Assembly (NCBI GenBank): GCA_016286595.1
Contig: JAEETR010000078.1
Span: forward strand, 1 to 6,406
Length of the DNA stretch: 6,406 bases
From: Oscillospiraceae bacterium
Lineage (GTDB): Bacteria; Bacillota; Clostridia; Oscillospirales; Oscillospiraceae
Direction of reading: 5' to 3'
Shown: positions 1-6,210 of the stretch, one piece after another
Layout: every line of letters begins with the position of its first letter
How positions within the stretch are numbered: the stretch's first letter is position 1
Notes under the pieces: generated by a model
Databases searched by the model: none
Told to the model about the DNA's origin: nothing
Seen by the model: only the letters and a program-made list of their open reading frames with translations
Position numbers and translations under genes: made by a program

Positions 1-642
1 CACCCGCTTCTGCTCCGCCGTATCCCGGCGGTATTCCTTCTTCGTCTCCGCCGCGCCGGTGGGGTCGATGACGATGTCGCCGTCGTAACGGGAATTTATC
101 ACCATGCCGGTGACCTTCACCCGCATGCCCGCGGCGATGGAGGCCGCCTGCTTTTTCAGTATCTCTTCCCTGATGAACTTGCTCACCCGGATGGACCCGG
201 TGTAGTCGGTCATGTCGAAGGTGAGGATGTAGGCCCCGTTTTTCGTCACTCTGGAGGTGACGGAGAACACGTCGCCCTCCACGGTGACCCGTCCCGACTC
301 AATGCTCAGCGAACCGATGGGCACCGTCTTCCCCGTTACCTTGCCGAAGATGGTCTTTACGCCGTCCTTCGAGCTCTCACGCCTGACCTTCGGCATGCTG
401 GCCACGTCGTAGATGGGGATTATTGTGACGCGCCTGAGACCGTAGGCCGGGGCGATGGCCTCGGCGATCTGATTTATGTAAACCGGAGGCACCGTGCTCT
501 TGAAGCGCACGGTGACGTCCATGGCGGCGTTGGCTCTGTCCACCGTGGCGTTCACCACGGTGGCCTCCCCCACCATGCTCCTGAGGGCAGGCTCTCCGCC
601 CAGGCAGGAGAACATATCAAAAAAAGCTACTTCCGGTGGCAT
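1..642 (-). CDS. polC: DNA polymerase III PolC-type alpha subunit, N-terminal part (partial, runs off the window)
   Basis: PolC is the replicative DNA polymerase of low-GC Gram-positive bacteria, combining polymerase, PHP and 3'-5' exonuclease domains in one cytoplasmic chain. Only the first 214 residues are here. Residues about 26-78 (core VRFKSTVPP at 45-53) resemble the NI domain of Bacillus subtilis PolC. After a short linker, residues about 97-112 (FGKVTGKTVPIGSL) lead into an OB-fold at about 117-195, with VEGDVFSV at 121-128 and FDMTDYTGSI at 142-151. The fragment ends in DTAEQKRV, which in PolC immediately precedes the PHP motif ELHLHT. The ATG at 642 has an AAAGGA ribosome binding site 7 bases upstream, and an in-frame TAA 12 codons upstream excludes a longer start; Met10 lacks a comparable site. 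It lies 33 bases after ispG. The NII domain expected between NI and OB appears to be missing. Family assignment is firm; the domain reading is from memory of the B. subtilis protein. Confidence 0.92.
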   Translation of the reverse strand, partial: MPPEVAFFDMFSCLGGEPALRSMVGEATVVNATVDRANAAMDVTVRFKSTVPPVYINQIAEAIAPAYGLRRVTIIPIYDVASMPKVRRESSKDGVKTIFGKVTGKTVPIGSLSIESGRVTVEGDVFSVTSRVTKNGAYILTFDMTDYTGSIRVSKFIREEILKKQAASIAAGMRVKVTGMVINSRYDGDIVIDPTGAAETKKEYRRDTAEQKRV

Positions 643-649
643 ATCTTCG

Positions 650-655
650 TCCTTT
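650..655 (-). promoter_or_regulatory. polC ribosome binding site
   Basis: AAAGGA on the minus strand, 7 bases before the ATG at 642. It sits in the 33-base ispG-polC gap and supports this start over the internal Met10 codon at 613-615, which has only a T-rich stretch upstream. Confidence 0.7.
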
Positions 656-675
656 TCCGATGAATAGTGCTGAAA

Positions 676-1722
676 TTACGTGTCAAGGTCCGCCCGTATC
701 ATGGCCATGAGCTCGTCGAGGACCGCGTCCTCGCCGACCTTTTTGACTATCTTTCCCTTCTTGAACAGGATGCCCACGCCCCTGCCTCCGGCGATGCCGT
801 AATCGGCCTCCTTCGCCTCTCCGGGGCCGTTGACCACGCAGCCCATTATAGCCACGGTGAGGTCCCTGTTGAGTCCCTTGAGCCGTTTTTCCGCCTCGTC
901 GGCAAGGGAGAAAAGATCTATCTCGCAGCGGCCGCAGGTGGGACAGGAAATTATCCTTACGCCGCCGGTGCGCAGTCCCGCCGCCCTGAGTATCTCGATG
1001 CCGGCCCGCACCTCCTCCTCGGGAGGGGCGGTGAGCGATACCCGCAGGGTGTCGCCGATGCCGTCCAGCAGGAGGGCGCCGATGCCCATGGCGCTTTTTA
1101 TGAGGCCCCCGTAGGCTGTGCCGGTGTGGGTGATGCCCAGGTGCAGGGGGTAGTCGAACATCTCACGGGCCATGCGGTAGGCCGCCACGGTGGTGGGCAC
1201 GTCCGCCGCCTTCATGGAGACGGCTATGTCCTCAAAACCGTACCGCTCCAGCAGTCTTGCGTGGTACAGCGCGCTCTCGCACATGGCCTCAGGCGTGGCG
1301 GCGCCGTATTTCGCGAGGATGTGCTTTTCAATGCTGCCGCCGTTGACGCCGATGCGGATGGGTATGCCGCGCTTTCCGCACTCGTCGGCCACGGCTCTGA
1401 CTCTGTCGTCGCTGCCGATGTTGCCGGGGTTTATGCGTATCTTGTCCACGCCCCGGGCCGCCGCCTCCAGCGCAAGGCGGTAGTCGAAGTGGATGTCCGC
1501 CACGATGGGGATATCCACCCTCTCCTTTATGTCGCTTATTGCCCTGGCCGCCGCCATGTCAGGCACGGCCACGCGCACTATGTCGCACCCGGCCGTCTTA
1601 AGGCTTATTATCTGGCTGACGGTGGCCTCCACGTCGTCGGTGCGGGTGTTGGTCATGGACTGCACGGTGACGGGAGCGCCGCCCCCTATCTCCACGCCGC
1701 CCACGGTTATCTTTCTCGTCAT
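676..1722 (-). CDS. ispG: 4-hydroxy-3-methylbut-2-en-1-yl diphosphate synthase (IspG/GcpE)
   Basis: IspG catalyses the penultimate step of the MEP isoprenoid pathway: reductive ring opening of MEcPP to HMBPP, using a 4Fe-4S cluster fed by ferredoxin or flavodoxin. The 348 residues match the short, two-domain bacterial form. The N-terminal TIM-barrel part shows PVTVQSMTNT (17-26), VADIHFDYRLAL (74-85) and KIRINPGNIG (94-103). The C-terminal part holds the cluster ligands Cys260 and Cys263 (SCPTC), Cys295 (MGCVVNGPGEA) and Glu302, equivalent to E. coli C270, C273, C305 and E312. An additional Cys266 makes the motif CxxCxxC, which is unusual. The ATG at 1722 has GAGAGG 6 bases upstream at 1729-1734; this site touches the rseP stop TAG (1734-1736), so the two genes are probably translationally coupled. 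The rseP-ispG gap is 11 bases. With dxr in the same operon, two MEP pathway steps are co-transcribed. Confidence 0.97.
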   Translation of the reverse strand: MTRKITVGGVEIGGGAPVTVQSMTNTRTDDVEATVSQIISLKTAGCDIVRVAVPDMAAARAISDIKERVDIPIVADIHFDYRLALEAAARGVDKIRINPGNIGSDDRVRAVADECGKRGIPIRIGVNGGSIEKHILAKYGAATPEAMCESALYHARLLERYGFEDIAVSMKAADVPTTVAAYRMAREMFDYPLHLGITHTGTAYGGLIKSAMGIGALLLDGIGDTLRVSLTAPPEEEVRAGIEILRAAGLRTGGVRIISCPTCGRCEIDLFSLADEAEKRLKGLNRDLTVAIMGCVVNGPGEAKEADYGIAGGRGVGILFKKGKIVKKVGEDAVLDELMAMIRADLDT

Positions 1723-1733
1723 GGCAAACCTCT

Positions 1734-2792
1734 CTACCTGATTATCCTTGCTATGTCGTTGAACATGACGTAGGCCATCAGTCCCAGCAGCAGCACGAGT
1801 CCCGCCGCGTGAACGTAGCCCTCCACTCTGGAGGAAAGGCGGCGGTGGGTCAGCTTCTCGAAGACCACGCCCACTATCAGCAGGAATATCCTGCCGCCGT
1901 CAAGGCCCGGGATGGGCAGCATGTTCATCACCGCCAGGTTCACGGCGATGAAGGCGCACAGATAGGCGATGTTGGCGGCCGCGTCCGACGCGGTCTCGGA
2001 CGCCTCTCCCACCTCGGATATGGTGGTGACTATGCCCACGGGGCCTGACAGGTCCTTCACCCCCGCCCTGCCGGTGAACAGGTCAGAAAGTCCGATGCGC
2101 ACCATGCGCACGAAGTTGAGGGTGGTCAGCGCGTCGAAGCGCAGCTTCTGGCCGAAGGTGGCCTCGATAACGTTGAAGTCGAGGCCGTATCTGTACGTCT
2201 CCTGCCCGTTCTCGATATAGGTCTCGGGCCGGAGAGCGTAGTTCTCAAGGGTAAGGATCTGCCCGTCACGGCGCAGCTTCACCGTTACGGTGCCGTCGGA
2301 GCGGGACATGAAGGTGGAGAAGTCGCCGGTGTAGTTTATCCGCTCCCCGTCCACGGACAGTATGGTGTCTCCGGGCATGATGCCCTGCTCGCCGCCGTAC
2401 TTGAAGCCGTCCACCGTGGCCGCCACGGTGTTGCCGCCGAAGCCGGTGGCGGAGGAGTAGATTATCGCCACCACTATAAAGCCGGTCAGCAGGTTCATGA
2501 AGGAGCCCGCCACCAGGATGAGTATCTTTTTCAGCGGGTTCTGGCTGGTGAAGGCCCGGGGGTCCCCGGTCTCCTCGTCCTCCCCCTCCATGGCGCAGAA
2601 GCCGCCAAGAGGCAGGACCCGCAGGGAATACAGCGTTTCGCCCCGCTGCTTTTTGAACAGCGCCGGGCCCATACCCACGGCGAACTCGTTCACCTTCACG
2701 CCGCACAGCTTCGCCACGGTGAAGTGGCCCAGCTCGTGGGTGGTGATGAGTATGCCGAAGGCAAGTATTGCAATTATGATGTATATCGCCAT
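1734..2792 (-). CDS. rseP: RIP metalloprotease RseP (site-2 protease family, M50)
   Basis: This is an intramembrane zinc metalloprotease of the RseP/RasP family, which cleaves transmembrane anchors such as anti-sigma factors and remnant signal peptides. The zinc motif HELGH (19-23, His19, Glu20, His23) lies in the first membrane segment (about 2-24). A second hydrophobic segment spans about 88-113. A single PDZ domain follows at about 122-205, with MPGDTILSVDGE at 139-150. NMLPIPGLDGGR (290-301) carries the third zinc ligand, Asp298, and a last membrane segment lies at about 327-346. At 352 residues with one PDZ domain it is shorter than E. coli RseP (about 450, two PDZ), as is usual in Gram-positives. 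The ATG directly follows the dxr stop (TAA-ATG, zero gap, same frame), so no earlier start exists; AGGAGA lies 12 bases upstream inside dxr. The target is unknown; no anti-sigma factor is encoded nearby. Confidence 0.95.
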   Translation of the reverse strand: MAIYIIIAILAFGILITTHELGHFTVAKLCGVKVNEFAVGMGPALFKKQRGETLYSLRVLPLGGFCAMEGEDEETGDPRAFTSQNPLKKILILVAGSFMNLLTGFIVVAIIYSSATGFGGNTVAATVDGFKYGGEQGIMPGDTILSVDGERINYTGDFSTFMSRSDGTVTVKLRRDGQILTLENYALRPETYIENGQETYRYGLDFNVIEATFGQKLRFDALTTLNFVRMVRIGLSDLFTGRAGVKDLSGPVGIVTTISEVGEASETASDAAANIAYLCAFIAVNLAVMNMLPIPGLDGGRIFLLIVGVVFEKLTHRRLSSRVEGYVHAAGLVLLLGLMAYVMFNDIARIIR

Positions 2793-3944
2793 TTAGTCGT
2801 ATCGTCTCCTGATAAATTCCCGGGCCTCAGCATCCCGGGCGAGGGTATCTTCAATGGTGTCGGCGCTCCCGGCGCCCAGGGCCGCCACGGCCTGTGCCAC
2901 GGCGTCATAGATCCCGGGAAAGCTCAGCTTTTTCCTCAGAAACAGCTCCACGGCCACCTCGTTGGCGGCGTTCATCACCGCCGGGGCCGCGTCGGTGCGT
3001 CCCGCCGTTTCCAGCGCCAGGCGCAGACAGGGGAACGCGTCAAGGTCCGGGTCGAAGAAGGTCATTCCGCCGATGTCGGCGAAATCCGGCTCCGCCGCCA
3101 GGGACGGCAGTCTGCGCGGATACGTCAGAGCGTACTGTATGGGCGTGCGCATGTCCGGCGTGCCCAGCTGGGCGATGACGGTATTGTCGCAGAACTGCAC
3201 CATGGAGTGGATGATGCTCTGGCGGTGGACCACCACCTTTATCATCTCCGGCGTCACGGAAAAAAGGTGCATGGCCTCGATGACCTCGAGGCCCTTGTTC
3301 ATCATGGTGGCGGAGTCTATCGTTATCTTCGCCCCCATGGTCCAGTTGGGGTGCTTCAGCGCCTGCTCCGGCGTTATGTCAACCATATCCTCCCGCTTCA
3401 TGCCGAAGAAGGGTCCGCCGGAGGCGGTGAGGAGGATGCGCTTCACCTCGTTTTTTCTTCCTCCGGCCATGGACTGGAATATGGCGGAGTGCTCGGAGTC
3501 CACGGGGATAACCTCCGCCCCGTGCTCCCGGGCGGCGGCCATGACGATATGACCGGCGCACACCAGGGTCTCCTTGTTGGCGAGGGCTATGCGTTTTTTC
3601 TCTTTTATGGCGGCCATGGTGGGCAGGAGCCCGGCGGTGCCCATGATGGCGGTGACCACGGTGTCCCCCGCCACGGCGGCCTCCTCCAGTCCGCCCTCGC
3701 CGGACAGCACCCGTACGGGCGTGTCGGCCAGCGCCGTTTTCAGTTCGGCGGCCTCCGCGTCGCCCGGGACGGCCACTATCCCGGGGCGGAACCGTCTTGC
3801 CTGCTCCTCCAGGAGCCTGACGTTCCTGTTGCCGGTGATGGCGCTCACCGTCAGGCCCAGATGGGCGGCGCACTCCAGCGTCTGGGTGCCGATGGAGCCG
3901 GTGGAGCCCAGAACGGATATTTTCCTCTTAATAATATCTTCCAT
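2793..3944 (-). CDS. dxr: 1-deoxy-D-xylulose 5-phosphate reductoisomerase
   Basis: Dxr (IspC) converts DXP to 2-C-methyl-D-erythritol 4-phosphate with NADPH and a divalent metal, the first committed step of the MEP pathway, and is the fosmidomycin target. The N-terminal Rossmann domain shows GSTGSIG at 13-19. Catalytic landmarks are intact: LANKETLV (121-128), PVDSEHSA (147-154, metal ligands Asp149 and Glu151), TASGGPF (173-179, Ser175), HPNWTMG (198-204, flexible loop) and MNKGLEVIEA (215-224; Asn216, Lys217, metal ligand Glu220). NAANE (325-329) marks the C-terminal helical domain. The 383 residues are of family length. The ATG at 3944 lies 17 bases after the cdsA stop and has no good ribosome binding site at normal distance: AAGG is 15 bases away, but only 6 bases before an in-frame ATT at 3951-3953. 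Translation may rely on reinitiation after cdsA or on weak initiation. The family call is not affected. Confidence 0.97.
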   Translation of the reverse strand: MEDIIKRKISVLGSTGSIGTQTLECAAHLGLTVSAITGNRNVRLLEEQARRFRPGIVAVPGDAEAAELKTALADTPVRVLSGEGGLEEAAVAGDTVVTAIMGTAGLLPTMAAIKEKKRIALANKETLVCAGHIVMAAAREHGAEVIPVDSEHSAIFQSMAGGRKNEVKRILLTASGGPFFGMKREDMVDITPEQALKHPNWTMGAKITIDSATMMNKGLEVIEAMHLFSVTPEMIKVVVHRQSIIHSMVQFCDNTVIAQLGTPDMRTPIQYALTYPRRLPSLAAEPDFADIGGMTFFDPDLDAFPCLRLALETAGRTDAAPAVMNAANEVAVELFLRKKLSFPGIYDAVAQAVAALGAGSADTIEDTLARDAEAREFIRRRYD

Positions 3945-3961
3945 AGCGCGAATATTATGCC

Positions 3962-4792
3962 TTAAAGGTTCTCAAAGGCGGGCAGCACCTTCAGAAGGAG
4001 ATATACCAGCGGGCCGGTGAATATCATGCTGTCCAGCCGGTCCAGCACGCCGCCGTGACCGGGAAGGAGCTTGCCGTAATCCTTTATGCCGCACTGCCGC
4101 TTGATCACGGAGAAGGCCAGGTCGCCCAGCTGGGTCGTCACGTTGCCCAGCACCGCGTACAGCACCAGCAGGCAGTAATCCACCGCCTCGTGATGTACGG
4201 CGGAGTAGATCAGTCCGAAGACGATGATGCCGATTATCCCGGCGATAAAGCTGCCGATAAAGCCCTCCACGGACTTGTTGGGGCTTGCCTTGAGCACGCC
4301 CTTGTGCTTACCGAGAAGCACGCCGCCGAAGTAGCCGCCGGAATCGCTCACGGCGGTGATGACGAAGGCCATTATGATGAGATGGGGCCCCTTGTTGAGA
4401 AGGTCGATGTTCACCAGCGCCGTAAGGCACACGGGCACCAGAAGGCCCCCGAAGAAGCAGGCGAAGACCGTGCCCTCGGGTATCTGCCCCGGATGACCGT
4501 AGGAGAACACCGCCTCGGCAAAGACGGTCACCATCAGGAACGTCATGCACACGCGAAGGACCGTCTCCTCCGCGCCGAAGTATGCCCCGACGGGCACGGC
4601 GGCGGCGGTGAGCATGGTCCATACGTACAGCCTTTTCGTTCCTTTCCAGCCCACTGCCCGCAGAAGCTCGAAGGCCCCCACGGCGGCGCAGACCGCCACC
4701 AGGACGGCGAACACCGCGGGCGGCAGCAGGAACAGGACGGCCAGAAGCCCCCCTATCAGTATCGCGGCAACGATAACTCTCGTCTTAAGCAT
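3962..4792 (-). CDS. cdsA: Phosphatidate cytidylyltransferase (CDP-diglyceride synthase)
   Basis: CdsA is an integral membrane enzyme that forms CDP-diacylglycerol from phosphatidate and CTP, the branch point to all bacterial glycerophospholipids. The 276 residues are mostly hydrophobic, with roughly eight membrane segments starting at about residue 6. The family signature is complete at 228-254: SVIKR, then KDYGKLLPGHGGVLDRLD, with the metal-binding acidic residues at its end. AVSDSGGYFGG (147-157) and the KASPNKSVEGFIG loop (168-180) are also typical. The start at 4792 (MLKTRVIV, a usual N-terminus for the family) is chosen because AAGGTGAT precedes it at 4797-4804. An in-frame ATG at 4831 overlaps the uppS stop as ATGA and would add 13 polar residues, but no ribosome binding site precedes it. 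The reading frame stays open to an ATG at 5134 inside uppS, which is not a plausible start. The gap to uppS is 35 bases. Confidence 0.96.
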   Translation of the reverse strand: MLKTRVIVAAILIGGLLAVLFLLPPAVFAVLVAVCAAVGAFELLRAVGWKGTKRLYVWTMLTAAAVPVGAYFGAEETVLRVCMTFLMVTVFAEAVFSYGHPGQIPEGTVFACFFGGLLVPVCLTALVNIDLLNKGPHLIIMAFVITAVSDSGGYFGGVLLGKHKGVLKASPNKSVEGFIGSFIAGIIGIIVFGLIYSAVHHEAVDYCLLVLYAVLGNVTTQLGDLAFSVIKRQCGIKDYGKLLPGHGGVLDRLDSMIFTGPLVYLLLKVLPAFENL

Positions 4793-4796
4793 TTGT

Positions 4797-4804
4797 ATCA
4801 CCTT
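4797..4804 (-). promoter_or_regulatory. cdsA ribosome binding site that decides the start
   Basis: AAGGTGAT on the minus strand is a long match to the 16S rRNA 3' end. Its AAGG core ends 8 bases before the ATG at 4792. It favours this start over the overlapping ATGA start at 4831. Confidence 0.75.
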
Positions 4805-4827
4805 GATTTTGTCGTTATGGGAAAAGC

Positions 4828-5550
4828 TCATTTCACGCCGCCGTAGCGGCGCTCTCTGCCACGGTAGAACTCTATCGCGTTCTCCACGTCCCTGCCGGTC
4901 ATGTCGGGCCAGAGGGTGTCGGTGAAGTACAGCTCGGCGTATGCCGCCTGCCAAAGCAGGAAGTTTGAAAGGCGTTTTTCGCCCCCAGAGCGGATTATCA
5001 GGTCCGGGTCCGGCACGCCAGCGGAGTAGAGATACCGGGAGAACTCCTCCTCTGTAGGGGTCTTGCCGGGGTTTTCCGCGGCCCAGCGCCCGGCGGCCCG
5101 GACTATCTCGTCCCGTCCGCCGTAATTGATGCACACGTTGACCTGCATGCCCGTCACCCGCCGGGATATCTCGTCCGTCTCGGTGATGAGGCGGCGTTGC
5201 TCTTCGGAAAGCCCCTGAACGTCGCCGAACACGCGAAGGCGGATGCCGTCTTTCTCCATGCTCTCCACCGCCTCCCGGAGATATTTCACCAGAAGGCCCA
5301 TGATGGCCCCCACCTCTTCCTTCGAGCGGGACCAGTTCTCCGTGGAGAAGGCGTAGACGGTCAGATATTCTATGCCGATATCCTTGCAGTAAGTGGCGAT
5401 GCGGCGGAAGGTCTCCGCCCCGGCGGCGTGGCCGGCGGTACGGGGCAGGCCCCGTTTTCTCGCCCAGCGGCCGTTGCCGTCCATGATCATGGCAATATGG
5501 CGGGGCAGGCCGTTTCGCTGCGGCCTGCCTGCCTCGATATTCTGTGCCAA
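4828..5550 (-). CDS. uppS: Isoprenyl transferase, undecaprenyl diphosphate synthase (cis-prenyltransferase)
   Basis: UppS elongates farnesyl diphosphate with eight isopentenyl units in cis configuration to make undecaprenyl diphosphate, the lipid carrier for peptidoglycan and other wall polymers. Counting from the TTG start (240 residues), MIMDGNGRWA at 21-30 holds the catalytic Asp24; His41 and FSTENW (68-73) line the active site; RSGGEKRLSN (187-196) carries the diphosphate-binding Arg187, Arg193 and Ser195; Glu206 lies in AELYF. All family hallmarks are present and the length is normal. The start is a judgement: TTG at 5550 follows GGAGGAG (5561-5567) and lies 4 bases past the frr stop. 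The only upstream ATG, at 5604, lies within frr, has AAAGG directly against it with no spacer, and would add 18 non-conserved residues. It shares the pathway with dxr and ispG, which help make its substrate. Confidence 0.95.
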   Translation of the reverse strand: MAQNIEAGRPQRNGLPRHIAMIMDGNGRWARKRGLPRTAGHAAGAETFRRIATYCKDIGIEYLTVYAFSTENWSRSKEEVGAIMGLLVKYLREAVESMEKDGIRLRVFGDVQGLSEEQRRLITETDEISRRVTGMQVNVCINYGGRDEIVRAAGRWAAENPGKTPTEEEFSRYLYSAGVPDPDLIIRSGGEKRLSNFLLWQAAYAELYFTDTLWPDMTGRDVENAIEFYRGRERRYGGVK

Positions 5551-5554
5551 CGCG

Positions 5555-6118
5555 TCAGATCTCCTCCAGCTCTTTTTCCTTGGCGGCGGTGATGCTGTCC
5601 ACATCCTTTATAAAATCGTCGGTCATCTTCTGGATGTCCTTCTCCACGATCTTATAGTCGTCCTCGGTTATCTCGCTGGCCTTCTGCTGCTTCTTGAACT
5701 TCTCAACGGCGTCTCTGCGGATATTGCGGATGGCCACCTTGGCCTCCTCGCCGTACTTCCTCACCTGCTTGATCAGGTCCTTGCGGCGCTCCTCGGTGAG
5801 CTGGGGGAATACCAGGCGGATCACCCTGCCGTCGTTCTGGGGATTGATGCCCAGATCGGAGGCCTGGATGGCCTTTTCGATATTCTTCAGGGCGGTGGCG
5901 TCCCAGGGCTGGATTATCAGGGTCCTGGGGTCGGGAGAGGCGATGGAGCCGATCTGATTGATGGGCGTGGGAGATCCGTAGTAGTCCACGCGGATCTGGT
6001 CCAGCACGGCGGCGTTGGCTCTGCCCGCTCTGACGGAGCTGAACTCGCTCTGGAGGGCCTCCAGGGTCTTTTTCATTCTGCTTACAAAAGTCACGTAGGC
6101 TTCGTCTTCAGTGTACAT
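5555..6118 (-). CDS. frr: Ribosome recycling factor
   Basis: Frr (RRF) works with EF-G in the cytoplasm to split post-termination ribosomes from mRNA. The 187 residues match the family length (185 in E. coli). The long helical domain I is recognisable from FSSVRAGRANAAVLD (26-40) and from the C-terminal half, where RNIRRDAVEKFKK carries the conserved arginines contacting 23S rRNA. The smaller domain II includes VDYYGSPTPINQI, followed by the conserved IQPWDATALKNIEKAI. The ATG at 6118 has a near-perfect ribosome binding site, AAGGAGGT (6126-6133), 7 bases upstream, the strongest in the window and consistent with high expression. It lies 92 bases after pyrH, the largest gap here, and its last codons contain the uppS ribosome binding site. 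The pyrH-frr pair is conserved across most bacteria. Confidence 0.98.
   Translation of the reverse strand: MYTEDEAYVTFVSRMKKTLEALQSEFSSVRAGRANAAVLDQIRVDYYGSPTPINQIGSIASPDPRTLIIQPWDATALKNIEKAIQASDLGINPQNDGRVIRLVFPQLTEERRKDLIKQVRKYGEEAKVAIRNIRRDAVEKFKKQQKASEITEDDYKIVEKDIQKMTDDFIKDVDSITAAKEKELEEI
5561..5567 (-). promoter_or_regulatory. uppS ribosome binding site inside the frr 3' end
   Basis: GGAGGAG on the minus strand encodes part of the final LEEI of Frr and precedes the TTG at 5550 by 10 bases. It indicates translational coupling of frr and uppS and supports the TTG start. Confidence 0.6.
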
Positions 6119-6210
6119 ATATCGTACCTCCTTGTATATTGTCGCAAGTAACTGGGAAAGAAAAGTATTCCATAAGTTTAACCCAGAGTGTTCAAATCGT
6201 TCTATGATAT
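6119..6210 (-). other. pyrH-frr intergenic region with weak promoter candidate
   Basis: This 92-base gap is the only sizeable non-coding stretch and is more AT-rich than the genes around it. It contains the frr ribosome binding site AAGGAGGT at 6126-6133. A weak sigma-A-like promoter is possible: TTGAAC (6190-6195), a 17-base spacer, then TGGAAT (6167-6172), each matching the consensus at four of six positions. A CTGGG/CCCAG inverted repeat (6182-6186 with 6152-6156) has only a 5-base stem and no T-run, so it is not a convincing terminator. The gap may allow frr and downstream genes to be transcribed apart from pyrH, but that is inference. Confidence 0.3.
6126..6133 (-). promoter_or_regulatory. 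frr ribosome binding site
   Basis: AAGGAGGT on the minus strand, an eight-base anti-SD match 7 bases before the frr ATG at 6118. It fixes that start firmly. Confidence 0.85.

Noticed and set aside
619..625. Seven-T homopolymer near the start of polC as a slippage or phase-variation site
   Set aside because: It encodes Phe-Phe in a frame that continues correctly into PolC; seven bases is modest and switching an essential polymerase off is implausible.
667..1773. A 368-codon open frame on the plus strand, antisense to ispG
   Set aside because: Its translation is low-complexity, rich in Gly, His, Ala and Val, with no recognisable family. It mirrors a clear ispG gene; long antisense frames are expected in GC-rich genes.
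2724..3965. A 413-codon open frame on the plus strand, antisense to dxr
   Set aside because: Same reasoning: His/Gly-rich, no family resemblance, and it exactly shadows the well-supported dxr.
4055..4846. A 263-codon open frame on the plus strand, antisense to cdsA
   Set aside because: The opposite strand carries a complete CdsA signature; this frame has a biased composition and no ribosome binding site of note.
4793..5134. N-terminal extension of cdsA into uppS
   Set aside because: The frame is open but the extra residues are Arg/Gly-rich out-of-frame uppS sequence; the strong ribosome binding site at 4797-4804 places the start at 4792.
6152..6186. CTGGG/CCCAG inverted repeat in the pyrH-frr gap as a terminator or attenuator
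   Set aside because: The stem is only five base pairs with a 25-base loop and no following T-run.
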